A model generated the notes under the pieces. That model was not told the DNA's origin, searched no databases, and saw nothing but the letters and a program-made list of their open reading frames with translations. Position numbers and translations under genes: made by a program. DNA of 15,773 nucleotides, from NCBI GenBank assembly GCA_017629415.1, contig JAGBXG010000079.1:1-15773 (forward strand), written 5' to 3'. Position 1 is the stretch's first letter. Each line of letters opens with the position of its first letter. Source of the DNA: Pseudomonadota bacterium (GTDB taxonomy: Bacteria; Myxococcota; Bradymonadia; UBA4248). This document shows positions 13,499 through 15,773 of the stretch, in pieces.

Positions 13499-15562
13499 TT
13501 AGTTGCCGCGTTCCGTGATAACGAATTCCACGCGTCTGTTCAGCGCGCGAGCTTTTTTCGTTTGAGCGGGGTCGAGTGGTTTATCGGGTCCATATCCGAC
13601 GGCAGTAAGTTTATCGGCGGCGACACCTTGTTTAATGAGGTAGGTCACGACAGATTCTGCGCGTTGTCTGCTGAGCATAATATTATGTTCGTATTTTCCG
13701 GTATCATCGGTATGTCCTTCGACGGAGAGTTTTTTGATATCGGGATTGGCGAGGATGGACTGAGCGATTTGATCGAGGAGTGAATTTGATTTTTTCTTGA
13801 TGGTAGCTTTATTGTTATCGAAATAGATTTTATCTTTGATTTCGATTTTGTCGTCGAGGACGAAGACGAGCTGTTTGCCTTTATCGGGGCATCCATCGTT
13901 ATCTTTGACGCCGTTGATGGTTTCGGGTTCTGCGGGACATTTATCGTTGCCTTTGCAGAGGGAAGCATATTTTTCGTTCAAACCTTGTTCTGCGACCCAT
14001 GGATCGCAGATGCCGTCTTTATCGTTATCGTAATCCGGGCATCCGTCTTCATCTTCGAAGTCGTCGAAGTCTTCGGGCTGATCGGGGCATTTATCGTTGC
14101 CGGAGCAGAAGTAGAGGTCGAAGAGGCTGAGTTCTTCGACGAAGGGAGCGCAGAGTCCGTCGGTATCGGTATCCGCGTTGGGGCATCCGCTGAATTCGTC
14201 TTCGCCGGTGAGTTCTGGGCATCGGTCTGTGATTTGGCAGCTATATTTTTGTGCGATTTCATCTTCTGTAATCCATGCATCGCACCATTTATCGGCGTCT
14301 GTATCTGGGTTGGGGCATCCTTTGAAGGGAGCTTCGCCGGAGACAGCTGGGCATTCATCCGTGATTTGGCAGCTATATCTTTCGGCCATGGCGGGGTCTG
14401 TGAGCCATGCATCGCACCACCCATCGGTATCGATATCCGGGAGGGGGCAACCCGCGAAGTCGTTGACGCCTTCGATTTCGGGGCATTCATCGGAGATAGC
14501 GCAATTGAATTTGACGGAGAGTTCTTCGTTGGTGAGCCATGGGTCGCACCATTTATCGCCGTCGGTATCGGGTTCAGGGCATCCTTCGTAGGTTTCGACA
14601 CCTGGCAGATCGATGCAGAGGTCGTTTCTGTCGTAGATGCCGTCGCTGTCGGTATCTTTGTTTGCGGGTTGGTATTCGACGCCGAAGAGGACGCGGTAGA
14701 GGGGATTTTTGGTGCCGTCACCCATGCCTGCGCCTGCGCCTGCGGTCAGGTTAAGTCCGATAGGAGTAGTAAGTTTGGTGCCGAGGAGGAATTCAGCGGA
14801 CTGATGGCTGCTTTTTGCGGCATTTTTGCTCATGGGTGTTTCGCCGAAGATTTCGCCGCGCAGGTCGAGCCAATCGGGGATGACATGGTAATTGACGCCG
14901 AAGCTGTAATTGAAGCCATGAGAGGAAGTGTAGTCGAGGTATTCGGCTTTTTTACGGAAGGTGAATCCGAGGTTAAGCATCATTTCGACGGGTCCGATTT
15001 CGTAATCGAGTGAGACGTAGGGTCTTCCCCAGAGGCTGGGATCGCCGATGAGTGCGCCTTGTTTGCCTGTGGGCAAGGCGAGGATGAGTCCGGCGCCGAG
15101 TCCGAAGCCGCTGTAATTTTCGCGTTTAAGGATGGTGCCTTTGACGCGGATCTGCATGTCGCTGAAAGCGCCGGTCTGGGGTTCGGGGAGGACAGAATGG
15201 GGGATATTTTTGAAATCGTTATTGTATCCCTGGTAGGCAACGAATGGGAGGACGACACCGACTTCGAGGAAGTCGAGCACGCCCATGGCAGCGGACAGGT
15301 TCATGGAGAACATGTGTTCGAGTTTTGCAGTGCAGTCGTCGCTTCCGCAAGTAAATTGCAATGGCGTATTGGCGTAATCCATCATTAATTTGATGTCATA
15401 TCCGAGGTGTTCCAGTGTTTGTGTGGATTCCACGCTGAAAACGCCGTGATTGCCTGCGATGGGATAGAACTGACGCACATCAAATCCGTCAGCGTAGGCT
15501 TGGGTGCTTGCACATATTGAAACGAGCGCGGCCAGAAGGCAGCGGCTTAATTTTTTGCTCAT
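13499..15562 (-). CDS. OmpA-family outer-membrane protein with cysteine-rich thrombospondin type 3-like repeats
   Basis: This is a 687-residue envelope protein. A signal peptide (1-24, STQAYA then D25) leads into a beta-barrel-like region (about 30-300) with one close cysteine pair (72, 77). Residues 303-560 are acidic calcium-binding-like repeats: a short first unit ending ETYEGCPEP, then five modules with four cysteines each (first Cys at 339, 383, 427, 471, 519; period 44, 44, 44, 48). Each has the pattern D-D-WCDPW...C...DxCP...GCP. The C-terminus (about 570-685) is an OmpA peptidoglycan-binding domain with IYFDNNKATI, VEGHTDDTG (Asp619) and LSRQRAESVV (Arg634), matching the diaminopimelate-binding pair of E. 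coli OmpA. It probably tethers outer membrane to cell wall. GGAGGAG lies about 5 bp before the ATG, suggesting high expression. It is a monocistronic unit with its own terminator. Confidence 0.92.
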   Translation of the reverse strand: MSKKLSRCLLAALVSICASTQAYADGFDVRQFYPIAGNHGVFSVESTQTLEHLGYDIKLMMDYANTPLQFTCGSDDCTAKLEHMFSMNLSAAMGVLDFLEVGVVLPFVAYQGYNNDFKNIPHSVLPEPQTGAFSDMQIRVKGTILKRENYSGFGLGAGLILALPTGKQGALIGDPSLWGRPYVSLDYEIGPVEMMLNLGFTFRKKAEYLDYTSSHGFNYSFGVNYHVIPDWLDLRGEIFGETPMSKNAAKSSHQSAEFLLGTKLTTPIGLNLTAGAGAGMGDGTKNPLYRVLFGVEYQPANKDTDSDGIYDRNDLCIDLPGVETYEGCPEPDTDGDKWCDPWLTNEELSVKFNCAISDECPEIEGVNDFAGCPLPDIDTDGWCDAWLTDPAMAERYSCQITDECPAVSGEAPFKGCPNPDTDADKWCDAWITEDEIAQKYSCQITDRCPELTGEDEFSGCPNADTDTDGLCAPFVEELSLFDLYFCSGNDKCPDQPEDFDDFEDEDGCPDYDNDKDGICDPWVAEQGLNEKYASLCKGNDKCPAEPETINGVKDNDGCPDKGKQLVFVLDDKIEIKDKIYFDNNKATIKKKSNSLLDQIAQSILANPDIKKLSVEGHTDDTGKYEHNIMLSRQRAESVVTYLIKQGVAADKLTAVGYGPDKPLDPAQTKKARALNRRVEFVITERGN

Positions 15563-15597
15563 GGTATCTCCTCCGGCAAAACCGAGATCAAAACGTC

Positions 15598-15603
15598 ATT
15601 ATA
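15598..15603 (-). promoter_or_regulatory. Candidate -10 element of the OmpA-family gene
   Basis: A perfect TATAAT on the minus strand lies in an A+T-rich stretch about 36 bp before the ATG, giving a 5' leader near 29 nt. No good -35 is found at 16-18 bp spacing; the best match, TTGATA (15620-15615), is only 11 bp away. The call rests on the -10 alone. Confidence 0.35.
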
Positions 15604-15753
15604 TTACAAGCATTTATCAAATATGACTAGATTTTAATCCATTTCATCCTCATGTCTTTTATTCAGTGGGTATGCAAAGGTATTGGAGTGTGTGGTGATG
15701 CGATATTTTTGTTTGTTTTTGATTTCTGTTTGTGATGGAGGTTGGGGTGGGTG

Positions 15754-15773
15754 CGGGGCGTTGCGGGGTGTCC
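15754..15773 (-). repeat. Edge of a second copy of the composite intergenic repeat
   Basis: The last 20 bases are the exact reverse complement of 7011-7030 (right edge of the composite element). The rest of the copy would lie beyond the window. It sits upstream of the OmpA-family gene. Confidence 0.75.

Noticed and set aside
13985..15013. 342-codon open frame on the plus strand, antisense to the OmpA-family gene
   Set aside because: It runs opposite a clearly homologous gene, its product is low-complexity (Val/Ile/Gly/Glu/Phe) with no family features, and it follows from the Asp/Cys/Pro-rich repeats and strand bias of the real gene.

Overview
This window comes from a Gram-negative bacterium of moderate G+C. 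The evidence is an OmpA-family outer-membrane protein with a signal peptide and calcium-binding (thrombospondin type 3-like) repeats, and a large membrane-anchored peptidoglycan glycosyltransferase. Together with CoaX, a contractile-injection-system-style AAA+ ATPase and queuosine genes, this suggests Myxococcota, Bradymonadales or another former deltaproteobacterium. That placement is an impression, not a demonstrated assignment.

Layout. The left edge holds the 3' end of a plus-strand RNB-family ribonuclease (1-819). Every other gene is on the minus strand. From right to left in transcription order these are: an OmpA-family protein (15562-13499), closed by a strong terminator; a 1141-residue AAA+ ATPase (13287-9862), followed after 41 bp by an RlmD-like rRNA methyltransferase (9820-8483); type III pantothenate kinase CoaX (8374-7628); a small phasin-like coiled-coil protein (7400-7068); then a tight five-gene run of GT51 glycosyltransferase, BtpA-like TIM barrel, QueE, QueD and GlmU-type uridylyltransferase (6780-1010, gaps of 33, 14, 39 and 9 bp). 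The run ends at a hairpin terminator facing the ribonuclease gene.

How the genes fit together. The five-gene run mixes envelope synthesis (GT51 polymerises lipid II; the GlmU-type enzyme makes the precursor UDP-GlcNAc) with two steps of 7-deazaguanine/queuosine biosynthesis (QueD, then QueE). A BtpA-family protein of uncertain function lies between GT51 and QueE. The rest is housekeeping (CoaX, RlmD-like), one cell-surface protein, and one large ATPase whose usual partners are not visible here.

The least ordinary signal is between the genes. At least five copies of a short palindromic element share the frame GCTAT-(hairpin)-ATACGC. They differ in hairpin sequence but keep the arms complementary. 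They occur only in intergenic DNA, in tandem pairs and as part of a larger three-hairpin element, whose edge reappears inverted at the right end of the window. This looks like a REP-type repeat family. Other points of interest are the GT51 protein with a roughly 700-residue AsmA-like stalk, the repeat-rich N-terminus of the AAA+ ATPase (including an in-frame 15-bp minisatellite), and cysteine-rich expanded calcium-repeat modules in the OmpA protein. I saw no CRISPR array, tRNA, rRNA, transposase or phage gene.
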